A stretch of 64,000 bases of DNA from Pantoea agglomerans. Its GTDB lineage: Bacteria > Pseudomonadota > Gammaproteobacteria > Enterobacterales > Enterobacteriaceae. The DNA is taken from assembly GCF_021397715.1 (NCBI RefSeq), contig NZ_CP090207.1, forward strand, positions 3,286,001-3,350,000, read 5' to 3'. The notes beneath the pieces were generated by a model. The model saw only the letters and a program-made list of their open reading frames with translations, did not search any database and had not been told where the DNA came from. Below are positions 1-9,929 of this stretch, piece after piece (within the stretch, counting starts at the first letter, position 1; every line of letters begins with the position of its first letter). Made by a program: the position numbers and the translations under genes.

Positions 1-663
1 TTTGATCGGCCATGGCAATTCAAACAAACCCGCAGCGGCAACACCTATGTTCAGGGGCTGAGCGTGATGGCCAGCATGGTGGAGACGCTGCGGCTGGGTT
101 ACAGCGAAAATCTGCCGTTCGATCAGCTGGCGTGGGGACATATCACCCGTGCGGCGCAGATCACCTCGCTGCTGCCGCTGCTGACCGCCAATTATGATCT
201 CAGCAACGACCTGCTCTATCAGGCGCAGCGTCGGGGCTCAATTCTGCTTAACGCGATGCTGACTGAAATGACCAGCACAACCTCTTCTACCCGCTGGCTG
301 ATTCTGGTGGCGCATGACACCAATATTGCGATGGTGCGTACGCTACTGGGATTTGACTGGCAGTTGCCCGGCTACGCCCGTGGCAATATCCCGCCCGGCA
401 GCAGCCTGGTGCTGGAGCGCTGGCGCGACAGCCAGAGCGGCGAGCGTTTTCTGCGGCTTTACTTCCAGGCGCAGAGCCTGGATGGCCTGCGGCAGTTACA
501 GCCGATTGATGATACACAGGGTTTATTACGTCAGGAGTGGCATCAGCCAGACTGCAGGATCACCGATGTCGGCCTGCTTTGCCCTTATCAATCGACGCTG
601 ACGCAATGGCAAAAACGGCTGGACAACAGCGCCACGATGCCGGTTTCGGTCAGATTACCCTGA
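1..663 (+). CDS. Histidine acid phosphatase family protein, 5'-truncated
   Basis: The reading frame is open from base 1, so only the C-terminal 220 residues or so are present and the start lies outside the window. The segment AHDTNIAMVRTLLG carries the His-Asp motif typical of the C-terminal half of two-domain histidine acid phosphatases (the AppA/Agp phytase and glucose-1-phosphatase group), where the Asp donates a proton to the leaving phosphomonoester. The catalytic RHG motif and the signal peptide would be in the missing part. Members of this group are normally periplasmic and release phosphate from organic esters. That fits the nearby phoBR genes but does not prove regulation by them. 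Substrate (phytate or glucose-1-phosphate) cannot be decided from this fragment. Confidence 0.8.
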   Translation, partial: FDRPWQFKQTRSGNTYVQGLSVMASMVETLRLGYSENLPFDQLAWGHITRAAQITSLLPLLTANYDLSNDLLYQAQRRGSILLNAMLTEMTSTTSSTRWLILVAHDTNIAMVRTLLGFDWQLPGYARGNIPPGSSLVLERWRDSQSGERFLRLYFQAQSLDGLRQLQPIDDTQGLLRQEWHQPDCRITDVGLLCPYQSTLTQWQKRLDNSATMPVSVRLP

Positions 664-845
664 TCCTGCGGCTAATCAAATTTACGCCGCTGTGGCTGTG
701 CAGCGCTGCCACGATTAATTAATTGAATCAGCGCGGGCGGGGAGTTTTCTTATTTAAAATAGCCTGGCTACCAGCGGCGTTAATTTTGTTTTACGATAAC
801 CCCGTCAATCATCCCTTTTTATTTCTCTGATTCTCTTGAATATTT

Positions 846-870
846 CGGCGACTGGTTTCGCCGTTTTTTT
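846..870 (+). terminator. Rho-independent terminator
   Basis: A 6-bp stem CGGCGA/TCGCCG with a 6-base loop is followed directly by seven Ts. It lies about 180 bases after the phosphatase stop, in the right orientation to end that transcript. Confidence 0.75.
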
Positions 871-1111
871 ATTTGTTCGCCGCTCCCTGCCATGCACTCA
901 TCCTCCAGCCTGACCTCCTCACCGCCGGGTTTTACCTGACGGCCAGCTCAATCCCTGTCAATCATCCGTTGCCCACGCTAAAGGATATTCCACCCTCTGT
1001 AACCTGCCGCCGTCACGCCTGTTCTGGCGCAGAGAGGTTGCTAAGAAGATGATGCCGGGAAGGTCAAAGGTTGGGATCAGGGAAGAGAATGGCAGAGGCG
1101 GCATGACGCCT

Positions 1112-1138
1112 GCGGCTCCCCGGATGCCGGGGAGCCGC
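1112..1138 (-). terminator. Strong hairpin downstream of proY
   Basis: A perfect 12-bp GC-rich stem (arms 1112-1123 and 1127-1138) with a 3-base loop lies 8 bases past the proY stop. No T-run follows on the minus strand, so it may act as an mRNA-stabilising 3' end rather than a classical terminator. Confidence 0.5.
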
Positions 1139-1145
1139 AAAGGGA

Positions 1146-2498
1146 TTAGTGTGGCTTACGCACCAGCTTATAGCCCAGCAGCAGCACCACTATCCACACC
1201 ACGCCGACATAGAGCGACACCCGGGTATCCGGGAAATAGCCAATCAGCGCAATGATGAAGCAGAGGAAGGCGACACCGACACCGGCGGTCCAGCTGCCGC
1301 CTGGCAGCGCGAACTTCAGCTGGCTGGCGGCCTGTTTGCCGATTTTGCGGCGGAAGGCGATCTGCGACAGCAGAATCATGATCCACACCCAGACCGTGGC
1401 AAAGGTCGCCAGCGAGGCGATCACCAGGAACACCTTCTCCGGCATCAGGTAGTTGAGATAGACCGCAATCAGCATCGCGAACATCATCACCACCACCGTC
1501 ACCCACGGAATGCCGCGGGAAGAGACTTTCATAAACATCTTCGGTGCATGTCCCTGCTGGGCCATACCGTGCAGCATACGGCCCACGCCAAACACGTCGC
1601 TGTTAATGGCGGAGAGTGAGGCGGTCAGCACCACAAAATTCAGAATCGAGGCCGCCGCCGCAATTCCCAGATGCTGGAAGGTCAGCACAAACGGACTGCC
1701 AGAGGTGCCTACCTGGTTCCACGGATAGATCGACATAATCACAAACAGGGTGCCGACATAAAACACCAGGATGCGCCACGGCACCGAGTTAATGGCACGG
1801 GGAATCGACTTCTCCGGGTCCTTCGCTTCCCCGGCGGTGATACCGATAATTTCGATCCCGCCGTAAGCAAACATCACCATTTGCAGCGACAGCAGCATCC
1901 CGACCACGCCGTGGGCAAAGAAGCCGCCGTTGGTCCACAGATTGTGGATGCCGGTCGGCTGGCCACCGTTGCCGATGCCCCAGATAATCATGCCGAAACC
2001 GGCGAGGATCATCACGATAATGGTGGCGACCTTAAAGAAGGAGAACCAGAACTCCACTTCGCCGAACACCTTCACGCTCATCAGGTTGACCGCGCCGATA
2101 ATCAGCACCACGCTCAGTACCCAAATCCAGTGCGGCACCTCAGGAAACCAGACGCCCATATAGATGCCGAACGCCGTCACATCGGCGATCGCCACAATCA
2201 GGATTTCAAAGCAGTAAGTCCAGCCGGTGATGTAACCGGCCATCGGGCCGAGATAGTCCTGGGCGTAGCGTGAGAAGGAGCTGGCCTGGGGATTGTTGAC
2301 GGACATCTCGCCCAGCGCGCGCATGATGATGTAGGCCACTGCCCCGCCGATAATATAGGCGAGCAGCACGCTGGGTCCGGCCATTTTGATCGCATCGGCG
2401 GAACCGTAAAACAGCCCGGTGCCAATCGCCGATCCCAGCGCCATAAAGCGGATGTGGCGCGTGCTCAGTCCGCGTTTGAGCTTGTTGGTTTCTTGCAT
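1146..2498 (-). CDS. proY: ProY-type amino acid permease (APC family)
   Basis: The 450-residue protein has about 12 hydrophobic segments and the APC-family N-terminal pattern [20 protein letters not shown] near residues 10-29, used for substrate binding in amino-acid/proton symporters. It also has the conserved [17 protein letters not shown] loop around residue 215. Length and gene order next to brnQ match E. coli proY, described as a cryptic proline transporter. The start is the ATG at 2498, 71 bases past the brnQ stop. The brnQ terminator lies between the two genes, so proY may depend on read-through or on its own promoter. Proline as substrate is inferred from family and synteny. Confidence 0.9.
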   Translation of the reverse strand: MQETNKLKRGLSTRHIRFMALGSAIGTGLFYGSADAIKMAGPSVLLAYIIGGAVAYIIMRALGEMSVNNPQASSFSRYAQDYLGPMAGYITGWTYCFEILIVAIADVTAFGIYMGVWFPEVPHWIWVLSVVLIIGAVNLMSVKVFGEVEFWFSFFKVATIIVMILAGFGMIIWGIGNGGQPTGIHNLWTNGGFFAHGVVGMLLSLQMVMFAYGGIEIIGITAGEAKDPEKSIPRAINSVPWRILVFYVGTLFVIMSIYPWNQVGTSGSPFVLTFQHLGIAAAASILNFVVLTASLSAINSDVFGVGRMLHGMAQQGHAPKMFMKVSSRGIPWVTVVVMMFAMLIAVYLNYLMPEKVFLVIASLATFATVWVWIMILLSQIAFRRKIGKQAASQLKFALPGGSWTAGVGVAFLCFIIALIGYFPDTRVSLYVGVVWIVVLLLGYKLVRKPH

Positions 2499-2519
2499 AA
2501 CAACCTGTACCTGTGAAAT

Positions 2520-2546
2520 GAAAAAACCACGGGCAAGCCCGTGGTT
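2520..2546 (-). terminator. brnQ terminator
   Basis: A perfect 10-bp inverted repeat (arms 2525-2534 and 2537-2546) is followed on the minus strand by a run of six Ts. It lies between brnQ and proY and should end or attenuate brnQ transcription. Confidence 0.85.
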
Positions 2547-2568
2547 AAAGAAAAATCAGTGCCGTCTG

Positions 2569-3888
2569 TTACGAGTGAACGGTGACCTGTTCGCGTCCCT
2601 TAACCCGATCGACCACGGCGGCAATCAGCAGCATCACCAGCGATGGCGGCAACCAGGCAAGACCCTGATCGGCCAGCGGCAGATGCTGACTGAATGCAGG
2701 CAGCAAATCTTTAAACCCGGTAGTTTTAATCGCATCCACAATACCGAACAGCAGGCTGATCAGCATAGCAGGCGCGATAATCCGGCTGCTCTTGTTCCAC
2801 CAGTTCAGGGTGAAGCTCAGCACCACCAGCACGATACAGGGCGGATAAATTGCCGTCAGTACCGGGATGGAAATCTGAATCAGGTGGCTCAGGCCGAGGT
2901 TCGACACCACCATCGAGAACAGACCAAGGATAAACACCAGCGTTTTATACGACAACGGCAGGTATTGCGCAAAAAATTCCGCACAGGCGCAGGTCAGACC
3001 CACGGCAGTGACCATACAGGCGATGAAGATCAGCGTGGCCAGGAAGAAGCTGCCCATGTTACCAAAGGTGTGCTGAACATAGGCATGCAGAATCGCTGCA
3101 CCGTTGGCGTTTTGATCCACCAGCGCCCCGCTGCCCGCGCCCAGTTTAAACAGGCAGAGATAAACCAGCGTCAGGCCAACACCGGCAATCAGGCCGGCCA
3201 GCACGGTATAGCGCGTCAGCAGCGCGGCATTATCTACGCCGCGTGAACGGGCAGCATTGACGATGACGATGCCAAACACCAGCGCGCCCAGCGTATCCAT
3301 GGTCAGATAACCATTAACAAAGCCGCTGGAGAAGGCCGCACGCTGATAATCGGCCGTGGCCGGAATGGTGCCGCCTGCTGGCCACACCAGCGCGGCAACG
3401 CCCAGCACGGTCAGCGCCACAATTTTCAGCGGTGCCAGGAAGTGGCCCACGGTATCGAGCAGTTTGCCTGGATAAAGCGACACGCCAATCACCAGCGTAA
3501 AGTAGACCAGACTGTAGATAAACAGCGGCATCGCGCCTTCACCGGTCAGCGGGGCAATCCCCATCTCAAACGAGACGGTCGCGGTGCGCGGCGTGGCGAA
3601 CAGCGGCCCGACCGCCAGATAGCAGACGGTGGCCAGCACCAGACCGGCAACCTTACCGATAGGCGTACTGAGCGCATCGACGCCGCCGCCGACGCGCGCC
3701 AGCGCGACCACGGTCATTACCGGCAGACCCACAGCGGTGATCAGAAAGCCAATAGCGGCGGTCCAGACGTGTTCACCAGACTGGATGCCCACCATCGGCG
3801 GGAAAATGATGTTGCCCGCGCCAACAAACAGGGCAAATGTCATGAAGCCCAGCGCGAGAATGTCTTTCGAAGTTAAACGATGTGTCAT
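2569..3888 (-). CDS. brnQ: Branched-chain amino acid transport carrier BrnQ
   Basis: This is a 439-residue sodium- or proton-coupled carrier for leucine, isoleucine and valine in the inner membrane (LIVCS family). It contains the family N-terminus [20 protein letters not shown] and the conserved [11 protein letters not shown] segment near residue 95, with about 12 membrane spans. I chose the ATG at 3888 because it gives the normal family N-terminus [10 protein letters not shown] and has ACAGG just upstream; a GTG at 3900 would add four residues. The order phoB-phoR-...-brnQ-proY is the E. coli order, with the PstS-like and MetE-like genes inserted between phoR and brnQ here. Confidence 0.93.
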   Translation of the reverse strand: MTHRLTSKDILALGFMTFALFVGAGNIIFPPMVGIQSGEHVWTAAIGFLITAVGLPVMTVVALARVGGGVDALSTPIGKVAGLVLATVCYLAVGPLFATPRTATVSFEMGIAPLTGEGAMPLFIYSLVYFTLVIGVSLYPGKLLDTVGHFLAPLKIVALTVLGVAALVWPAGGTIPATADYQRAAFSSGFVNGYLTMDTLGALVFGIVIVNAARSRGVDNAALLTRYTVLAGLIAGVGLTLVYLCLFKLGAGSGALVDQNANGAAILHAYVQHTFGNMGSFFLATLIFIACMVTAVGLTCACAEFFAQYLPLSYKTLVFILGLFSMVVSNLGLSHLIQISIPVLTAIYPPCIVLVVLSFTLNWWNKSSRIIAPAMLISLLFGIVDAIKTTGFKDLLPAFSQHLPLADQGLAWLPPSLVMLLIAAVVDRVKGREQVTVHS

Positions 3889-4236
3889 ACGGCCTGTCAC
3901 TGATGTTGCGGTGGAAGTTGAGTGAGTGTTGTCCCCTTGCTGCGTTAAAACCCCGACCAGCCAGCCAATGTCAGCGCATTATGCTCGTCGTGAGGTGAAG
4001 CGCAGGTGATTTAAACTGCTTTTTTTCTGTTCACGGAGGGATGGATCGACAACGGGGCTAAGTAAAACGTTTATAGCGGGGAAAGGCAATACGGGATCGG
4101 AAAACCAGAAGGATATCCCGCTATTTAGAACGGAGCCAGTGGATAGCGTTGATTTTTAGCGCAGGCACCCAAGATGATGTGCCTAAATAATAAACAGACC
4201 GCGAGAATTACCCGCATCAGGCCGCTGATAAATGCA
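3889..4236. other. Intergenic region upstream of brnQ
   Basis: About 350 bases lie between the brnQ start and the terminator of the next gene. The brnQ promoter should lie here. I could not pick a convincing -35/-10 pair, operator or small gene. Confidence 0.5.
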
Positions 4237-4259
4237 CAAAAGGCGCGTTTTACGCGCCT
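4237..4259 (-). terminator. Terminator of the MetE-like gene
   Basis: An 8-bp stem (arms 4241-4248 and 4252-4259) with a 3-base loop is followed on the minus strand by four Ts. It lies 21 bases past the stop of the methyltransferase gene. Confidence 0.8.
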
Positions 4260-4279
4260 GTTTGCACAGCTTTACAGCA

Positions 4280-5383
4280 TTACCACACCTGTTTTGCGAT
4301 ATCGACCACCAGCCGAATCTTCTGCCACTGCTGATCTTCGCTCAGGCTGTTGCCCTCTTCGGTGGAAGCAAAGCCGCACTGCGGGCTAAGGCAGATCTGG
4401 CTGAGGCTCACATATTGTGCGGCTTCGGCCAGTCGCGCTTTCACCTGCGCCGGATCTTCCAGTTCACCCGATTTGGTGGTGATCAGACCCAGTACCACCT
4501 GCTGATGTCCCGGCTTAATGAAGCGCAGCGGCTCGAAACCGCCGGAGCGGGCATTATCATATTCCAGGAAGAAGGCGTCGACGTTGACGCTGCCAAACAG
4601 GATCTCCGCCACCGGCTCGTAGCCGCCTTCTGAGATCCAGGTTGAACGGAAATTGCCGCGACAGACATGCAGGCCCACGGTCAGGTCGGCCGGTTTATCT
4701 TCCAGCGCCTTGTTCAGCACCTGCGCATAGGTCCGCGCCAGCGCTTCCGGATCGTCGCCACGCGCCCGGATCTCACGCTTCTGATCTTCTGAGCAGAGGT
4801 AGGCCCAGACGGTGTCATCCAGCTGCAGATAACGGCAGCCCGCATCGTAAAACGCTTTGATCGCATCTTTGTAAGTCTGGGCCAGATCGTCAAAGTAATC
4901 CGCCAGATCCGGGTAAACCTGCGCGTCGATCACTTTGCGCCCGCCGCGGAAGTGCAGCACGCTGGGGCTGGGAATGGTCATTTTCGGCACGGCGTCACCG
5001 GCAACGCTTTGCAGGAAACGGAAGTGATCCAGCATCGGATGGCTGGAAAAGCCGAGCTTGCTTACCACTTTCACGCCATGGGCTTTGGTCTGCACACCGT
5101 TGAACTGAATCCCCTGCTCGGCTTCATATGCTTCTACCCCATCCAGGCCGTAGAAAAAGTCGAAGTGCCACCAGCCGCGACGAAACTCGCCATCGGTCAC
5201 CACCTGCAGACCATTTTCACGCTGCTTCGCGACCACATCACGAATGGCGTCATCTTCAACCTGGCGCAGGGCGGCGGCATCAATCTCTCCGGCAGCAAAC
5301 TGCTCACGCGCCTGCTTAATGGCGGCGGGACGGAGGAAACTGCCAACGGTATCGGCACGGAACGGGGCGGTTTGTCTTTGCAT
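4280..5383 (-). CDS. MetE-like cobalamin-independent methyltransferase, C-terminal-domain type
   Basis: The 367-residue protein corresponds to the catalytic half of MetE and lacks the N-terminal half, as in the YxjG/YxjH group. The zinc ligands are visible: His and Cys in HVCRGN (about residues 239 and 241), Glu in FFLEYDN (about 274) and Cys in CLSPQCGF (about 336). They bind the thiol that accepts the methyl group, usually homocysteine, to give methionine. The methyl donor is not known from sequence; short MetE relatives often do not use folate polyglutamate. Start: ATG at 5383 with AGGAG five bases upstream; the GTG at 5389 is less likely. MetJ-type boxes 62 bases upstream tie it to methionine control. 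Confidence 0.88.
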   Translation of the reverse strand: MQRQTAPFRADTVGSFLRPAAIKQAREQFAAGEIDAAALRQVEDDAIRDVVAKQRENGLQVVTDGEFRRGWWHFDFFYGLDGVEAYEAEQGIQFNGVQTKAHGVKVVSKLGFSSHPMLDHFRFLQSVAGDAVPKMTIPSPSVLHFRGGRKVIDAQVYPDLADYFDDLAQTYKDAIKAFYDAGCRYLQLDDTVWAYLCSEDQKREIRARGDDPEALARTYAQVLNKALEDKPADLTVGLHVCRGNFRSTWISEGGYEPVAEILFGSVNVDAFFLEYDNARSGGFEPLRFIKPGHQQVVLGLITTKSGELEDPAQVKARLAEAAQYVSLSQICLSPQCGFASTEEGNSLSEDQQWQKIRLVVDIAKQVW

Positions 5384-5444
5384 GATCACTCCTGACTCGC
5401 CTGCCGATGGTTACGGCAGGAAATAATTGCATTCTGATATAAAT

Positions 5445-5468
5445 AGACATCTGGATGGCTAAACGTCT
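5445..5468 (-). promoter_or_regulatory. Three tandem MetJ boxes
   Basis: Three adjoining 8-mers, AGACATCT, GGATGGCT and AAACGTCT, match the MetJ consensus AGACGTCT at 7, 5 and 7 of 8 positions. They lie about 60 bases upstream of the MetE-like gene, where they would overlap its promoter. MetJ with S-adenosylmethionine binds such tandem arrays and represses methionine genes. Confidence 0.8.
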
Positions 5469-5576
5469 AAGCGGAGAGTGACATGGGTTGCGTTCCGTTG
5501 CAACAGAAGAAAATTCAACAGACGTGAAGAAAATTCATGTTGATGGCAGCAAGGCGGCAGCGCATCGCCGTTACCA

Positions 5577-6497
5577 TCAGTGCAGCGCTGCGCGTGCCTC
5601 TGCCATCTGACGATCAGAGAGCGGCAGGTAACCCGCTTCGCTGACGCGACGCTGTCCCTGCACCGAGAGCACCTGTTGCAGAAAGGCGGCGACCAGCGGC
5701 GGTAACGGCTTACCCGGTGCCTTGTTGACGTAGAGATAGAGCGGACGCGCCCACGGATAGCGGCCGCTGCGGATCGCTTCCGCATCGGGTGGCACAGCTT
5801 CGCCCTGCGGGTTAACCACCGACAGCATCTTTACGCCGCTGAGATGGAAGCCAAAACTGGCGTAGCCAATGCTGCGGGGATTGCCGGCCACCGCCTGCAC
5901 CACCGCCGCCGATCCGGGAAATTCCGCGACGTCGTTGCGAAAATCGCCCTGACAGAGCACCTGCTGCTTGAAGAAACCCCAGGTGCCTGAGGCGGAGTTG
6001 CGGCCGTAGCGCTGGATGGGTCGTCGGGCCCACCCGGCGCCCTGGGCACCGAGATCGCCCCAGCGCTGCGGCACTGACGTTGCGCCGCACAGTCGGGTAA
6101 TGGAGAAGATGGCGTCGAGCTGACGCGGCGTGATCTGCTGTAGCGGGTTGCGCTGATTCACCACCACCACTAGCGCATCCATGGCCACCGGCACCGCCAG
6201 CGGCGGATAACCATAGCGCGCTTCAAACGCCTGACGCTCATCTGCCTGCATCGGCCGGCTCATCGGGCCGAGCTGCGCGGCGCCAGCCGCCAGCGCCGTG
6301 GGTGCGGTCGAGGAGCCGGATGCCTGCACCTGCACATTGACCCCCGGTGCCTGTCGGCTGAAATCCTCACCCCACAGCGTCATCAGATAACCGAGAGTAT
6401 CGGAGCCAACGCTGCTGAGGTTGCCCGACAGCGCGCCGGACTGTGCCAGCGCCATGCCCGGCAGCAGCGTAACGATCAATAAAAGAAAGAGGCGCAT
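5577..6497 (-). CDS. PstS-like phosphate-binding periplasmic protein
   Basis: This 306-residue secreted protein begins with a clear signal peptide (MRLFLLLIVTLLPGMALAQ). The mature part has PstS-family features: VGSDTLGYLM near the N-terminus, ASGSSTAPTALAAG, then GRNSASGTWGFF, which supply Ser/Thr/Arg contacts to phosphate in this family. It follows phoR with 19 bases between stop and start, so it is probably cotranscribed with phoBR. No PstC, PstA or PstB permease gene is next to it. It may deliver phosphate to a permease encoded elsewhere or act as a sensor accessory to PhoR (inference). I chose 6497 because the signal peptide starts there, although its ribosome site is poor; ATGs at 6530 and 6554 would extend into phoR. 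Confidence 0.82.
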   Translation of the reverse strand: MRLFLLLIVTLLPGMALAQSGALSGNLSSVGSDTLGYLMTLWGEDFSRQAPGVNVQVQASGSSTAPTALAAGAAQLGPMSRPMQADERQAFEARYGYPPLAVPVAMDALVVVVNQRNPLQQITPRQLDAIFSITRLCGATSVPQRWGDLGAQGAGWARRPIQRYGRNSASGTWGFFKQQVLCQGDFRNDVAEFPGSAAVVQAVAGNPRSIGYASFGFHLSGVKMLSVVNPQGEAVPPDAEAIRSGRYPWARPLYLYVNKAPGKPLPPLVAAFLQQVLSVQGQRRVSEAGYLPLSDRQMAEARAALH

Positions 6498-6516
6498 CAG
6501 GGAGATCCGGCAGCGA

Positions 6517-7830
6517 TTAATGAACGGCATTCTCCTGCATCCCACCGCTGACAATCAACCTTGCTGGCAGGGTAAAGGTAAAACAGGTCTCCTGATGCGG
6601 CACGCTGGTGATATCCAGCCGCGCATTATGGTGGCTCAGGGCATGTTTCACGATCGCCAGCCCCAGCCCGCTGCCGCCGGTGGCGCGCGATCGCGCTTTA
6701 TCGACCCGGTAGAAGCGCTCGGTGAGACGGGGAATATGTTCCGCGGCGATGCCCGGTCCATTGTCGCAGACCCGGAAGGTGGCGCCCTGCTTGCTGCGCA
6801 GCCAGCTGATATCGATGCGGGTACCGTCTGGCGTGTGGTTCACCGCGTTGTAGACCAGATTGGAGATAGCACTGCGCAGCTGCTCATCGTTGCCGAACAC
6901 TTTCAGATGCGGGTCGGTATGGAAATGGAGGTCGTGCCGCCCGTTGCTCAGGGTCGCGGCCTCATGCTGCAGCAGCTTCAGCATCACCGGCACGTCAACC
7001 TTCTCTTTCAGGTCGATCGCCGGTGCGGCTTCAATTCGCGACAGCGTCAGCAGCTGTTTGACCAGGCTGTCCATGCGGCGCGTCTGCTCCGACATGGTGT
7101 GCAGCGCTTTGCCGCGCGAACGCTCGTTCATCACCGAGTCGTTCATCATCTCCAGATAGCCCTGCAGCACCGTCAGCGGAGTCCGCAGCTCATGGCTGAC
7201 GTTGGCAAAGAAATTACGCCGCGCGCCTTCCAGCTGATGCATCTGCGTCACGTCGCGCGCCACCAGCAGCCACTGCCCTTCGCTGTAGGGCATGACGCGA
7301 AACTCCATGTGATACTGGTTATTCAGCACCAGCGTTAACGGCTTATCGAAATCACGCTGGCGGATATAGCGCGAGAACTCCGGGTAACGCAGCAGGTTAA
7401 GGATGTTCTGGCCATTATCTTCCGGCCAGCGTAGCCCGAGATGCTGTTGCGCCAGCCCGTTGCACCAGAAGATGGTGCCCTCTTCGGTGGTGAGGATCAC
7501 CGCATCCGGCAGCGACTCGGCGCCGCTGCGAAAGCGTTTAATCAGGTTGCCGAGCTCACGCCGCCGCCGCCGGTTGCGTAACTGCATCTGATAAAGCCCG
7601 TAAAACAGCGGTTCCCAGCTGGCGCGTCCGGCAGGCGGCGTCATGGTACGATCGAGCCATAACCAGTGCGACAGCCGCATCAGGTTGTGAAAATGCCACA
7701 GCAGCACCGCCAGCACGCTCAGCAGCAGCCACCACGGCAGATAGCCGAACAGCAGACCGAGCAGCAACGCAGGCAAACAGGCCAGCAGCAGTTCTGACAG
7801 TAATCTCTTCCAGGAGAGGCGTTCCAGCAC
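6517..7830 (-). CDS. phoR: Phosphate regulon sensor histidine kinase PhoR
   Basis: This is a 437-residue inner-membrane kinase. Two hydrophobic segments occupy residues 12-55, a PAS domain covers about 100-200, and the phosphoacceptor His lies in [13 protein letters not shown] near residue 215. The N and G boxes ([27 protein letters not shown]) follow in the ATPase domain. PhoR autophosphorylates and phosphorylates PhoB when phosphate is scarce. Near-identity to the E. coli protein is evident throughout the PAS and HisKA parts. The start is GTG at 7830, with GGAG eight bases upstream, 14 bases after the phoB stop. Confidence 0.97.
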   Translation of the reverse strand: MLERLSWKRLLSELLLACLPALLLGLLFGYLPWWLLLSVLAVLLWHFHNLMRLSHWLWLDRTMTPPAGRASWEPLFYGLYQMQLRNRRRRRELGNLIKRFRSGAESLPDAVILTTEEGTIFWCNGLAQQHLGLRWPEDNGQNILNLLRYPEFSRYIRQRDFDKPLTLVLNNQYHMEFRVMPYSEGQWLLVARDVTQMHQLEGARRNFFANVSHELRTPLTVLQGYLEMMNDSVMNERSRGKALHTMSEQTRRMDSLVKQLLTLSRIEAAPAIDLKEKVDVPVMLKLLQHEAATLSNGRHDLHFHTDPHLKVFGNDEQLRSAISNLVYNAVNHTPDGTRIDISWLRSKQGATFRVCDNGPGIAAEHIPRLTERFYRVDKARSRATGGSGLGLAIVKHALSHHNARLDITSVPHQETCFTFTLPARLIVSGGMQENAVH

Positions 7831-7844
7831 GGTGAAAACTCCGT

Positions 7845-8534
7845 TTAGTAGCGGGCAGAGAAACGATACCCTGTTCCACGGACGGTTTGTACCATGCGAT
7901 CGTGGCCGGAGACTTCCAGCGCTTTACGTAAACGGCGAATGTGAACATCGACGGTGCGATCTTCAACATACACATTGGTGCCCCAGACGTGGTTCAGCAA
8001 CTGTTCGCGGCTGTAGACCCGCTCCGGGTGCGTCATAAAGAAGTGCAGCAGTTTGTATTCGGTCGGTCCCATTTCCAGCGGCGTGGTTTCCGACATCACC
8101 CGATGCGAGGAGGGGTCCAGACTCAGCCCCTGCATCTCAATCACCTCTTCCACCGCCATCGGAGAGATACGGCGCATGACCGCTTTGATGCGCGCCATCA
8201 GCTCTTTCGGCGAAAAAGGCTTGGTGATGTAATCGTCAGCACCGACTTCCAGCCCGCGCACCCGGTCTTCCTCTTCACCGCGGGCGGTCAGCATCATCAC
8301 CGGGATATCACGGGTCATCGCTTCGCGTTTCAGGTGTTTGATAAACTGAATGCCGCTGCCGCCAGGTAACATCCAGTCCAGCAGGATCAGATCGGGCCAG
8401 GGTTCAATCAGCTTACCCACTGCGCTGTCATAATCTTCCGCCTCGATTGGCTGATAGTCGTTCTGCTCCAGAACAAAACACAACATTTCACGGATTGGGG
8501 CTTCATCTTCCACAACCAAAATGCGCTTAGCCAT
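7845..8534 (-). CDS. phoB: Phosphate regulon response regulator PhoB
   Basis: The protein has 229 residues. The receiver domain starts [18 protein letters not shown] with acidic residues E9/D10, the phosphoacceptor Asp in [11 protein letters not shown] (about residue 53) and Lys in [11 protein letters not shown] (about 105). A winged-helix DNA-binding domain follows from about residue 130 ([24 protein letters not shown]). The ATG at 8534 has AGGAG seven bases upstream and gives the standard N-terminus; an in-frame extension to 8582 is not needed. PhoB activates its own operon through the Pho box upstream. First gene of phoB-phoR-PstS-like. Confidence 0.97.
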   Translation of the reverse strand: MAKRILVVEDEAPIREMLCFVLEQNDYQPIEAEDYDSAVGKLIEPWPDLILLDWMLPGGSGIQFIKHLKREAMTRDIPVMMLTARGEEEDRVRGLEVGADDYITKPFSPKELMARIKAVMRRISPMAVEEVIEMQGLSLDPSSHRVMSETTPLEMGPTEYKLLHFFMTHPERVYSREQLLNHVWGTNVYVEDRTVDVHIRRLRKALEVSGHDRMVQTVRGTGYRFSARY

Positions 8535-8580
8535 TATTACTCCTGCTGATATGACGGCTGTCACTGAGATTCGCGGCGCC

Positions 8581-8603
8581 ATTATGCGTCAGATTTGTGA
8601 CAC
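8581..8603 (-). promoter_or_regulatory. Pho box and -10 of phoBR
   Basis: On the minus strand GTGTCAC-AAAT-CTGACGC (8586-8603) matches the two 7-base half-sites and 4-base AT spacer of a PhoB box. A further half-site-like TTTTCAT lies just upstream. CATAAT (8581-8586) follows as a probable -10 element. The arrangement closely resembles the E. coli phoB promoter. Confidence 0.85.
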
Positions 8604-8729
8604 TTTTATGAAAAACATAACCCGCCTGTAACCCCGTTGGTAATCATTTATGACAGCGCAGCGACAATTTTTTGCTTTGGCCGCAGAGCCAGTATAATCG
8701 CCGGGCGAATCACAACGGCAGGGACTCTT

Positions 8730-9929
8730 ATGCGCATCATTCATACTGCGGACTGGCATCTGGGGCAGTTCTTTTACAACAAAAGTCGGGCGGCGGAACA
8801 TCAGGCGTTTCTCGACTGGCTGTTGATCCAGATTGAACAGCATCAGGTGGATGCGTTAATCGTCGCCGGCGATCTGTTCGATACCGGCACCCCGCCCAGC
8901 TACGCGCGCGAAATGTTCAACCGCTTTGTGGTGGCGCTGCAACCCAGCGGCTGCCAGCTGATTGTGCTGGCGGGTAATCACGACTCGGTGGCGACGCTCA
9001 ATGAGTCGCGCGAGCTGCTCGCCTGTCTGAATACCCGGGTGATCGCCACGCCGCAGGCGGAGAGTGACGTGATGGTGCTCACTACCCGTCAGGGCGAACC
9101 GGGCGTGCGGCTGTGCGCCATTCCTTACCTGCGACCGCGCGACATCCTGCGCAGCCGCGCCGGTCAGTCCGGACGTGACAAGCAGACGTCGCTGCTGGAG
9201 GCGATTGCTCACCACTATCAGCAGCGCGTTGCCGCCGCACGGGCGCTGGAGCCGGCACTGCCGATCGTGGCGACCGGCCATCTCACCACCGTCGGCGTCA
9301 GCCAGAGCGACTCGGTGCGTGACATCTATATCGGCACGCTGGACGCCTTTCCGGCCTCCGCCTTTCCGGACGCTGATTACATCGCGCTGGGCCACATTCA
9401 TCGTGCTCAGCGGGTAGCGGGCAGTGAGCATATCCGCTACAGCGGCTCGCCGATTCCGCTCAGTTTTGATGAGCTGGGCAGTGAAAAAAGCGTCTTCCTG
9501 CTGGAATTTACCGCCAGCGGTCTGCAATCGGTGAGCCCGCTGGTGGTGCCGCAGGTGCAGCCGATGCAGGTGCTGAAAGGCTCGCTGGCGCAGATTGCGC
9601 AGCAGCTCAGCGCATTCAGCGACGTGCCGCAGGAAAAGCCGACCTGGCTGGATATCGAAGTCACGACCCAGGAGTACCTCAGCGATCTGCAGCGACAGGT
9701 GGAAACCCTGACCGCAGAACTGCCGGTGGAAGTCTTACTGTTACGCCGCAGCCGTGAGCAGCGCCAGCACAGCCTGGCACGGCTGGATAACGAAACCCTG
9801 AGCGAGCTGAAAGTGGAAGAGGTGTTTGCCCGTCGGCTGGCGCTGGATAGCGAACTGCAGCCGCAGCAGATCGACCAGATGACCACGCTATTCCGCCAGA
9901 CGCTGGCCGATATCGGGGAGCCACAATGA
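8730..9929 (+). CDS. sbcD: SbcD nuclease subunit
   Basis: This is the 399-residue Mre11-type metallophosphatase subunit of the SbcCD complex, which cuts hairpins and DNA ends, including palindromes stalled at forks. The five phosphoesterase motifs are present: HTADWHLG (about 6-13), GDLFDTG, GNHDS, TGHLTT and ALGHIHRAQ. Together they supply the His, Asp and Asn ligands for two manganese ions. Start: ATG at 8730, which gives the usual [10 protein letters not shown]; the upstream frame is an extension artefact. Its stop overlaps the sbcC start (ATGA), which implies translational coupling. It is divergent from phoB. Confidence 0.97.
   Translation: MRIIHTADWHLGQFFYNKSRAAEHQAFLDWLLIQIEQHQVDALIVAGDLFDTGTPPSYAREMFNRFVVALQPSGCQLIVLAGNHDSVATLNESRELLACLNTRVIATPQAESDVMVLTTRQGEPGVRLCAIPYLRPRDILRSRAGQSGRDKQTSLLEAIAHHYQQRVAAARALEPALPIVATGHLTTVGVSQSDSVRDIYIGTLDAFPASAFPDADYIALGHIHRAQRVAGSEHIRYSGSPIPLSFDELGSEKSVFLLEFTASGLQSVSPLVVPQVQPMQVLKGSLAQIAQQLSAFSDVPQEKPTWLDIEVTTQEYLSDLQRQVETLTAELPVEVLLLRRSREQRQHSLARLDNETLSELKVEEVFARRLALDSELQPQQIDQMTTLFRQTLADIGEPQ

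Larger units (their letters stand above)
664..1145. other. Intergenic stretch without a supported gene
   Basis: These 482 bases separate the phosphatase from convergent proY. Apart from two hairpins (846-870 and 1112-1138, listed separately) I see no convincing coding frame. Short open frames here lack ribosome sites and protein-like composition. Confidence 0.6.

Noticed and set aside
1149..2273. Plus-strand open frames opposite proY
   Set aside because: They are shadows of the GC-rich proY coding strand, rich in His, Arg and Gln, and have no ribosome sites or family resemblance.
8856..9527. Long minus-strand frame opposite sbcD
   Set aside because: It lies fully inside the well-supported sbcD gene, lacks a start signal and shows no known motif.
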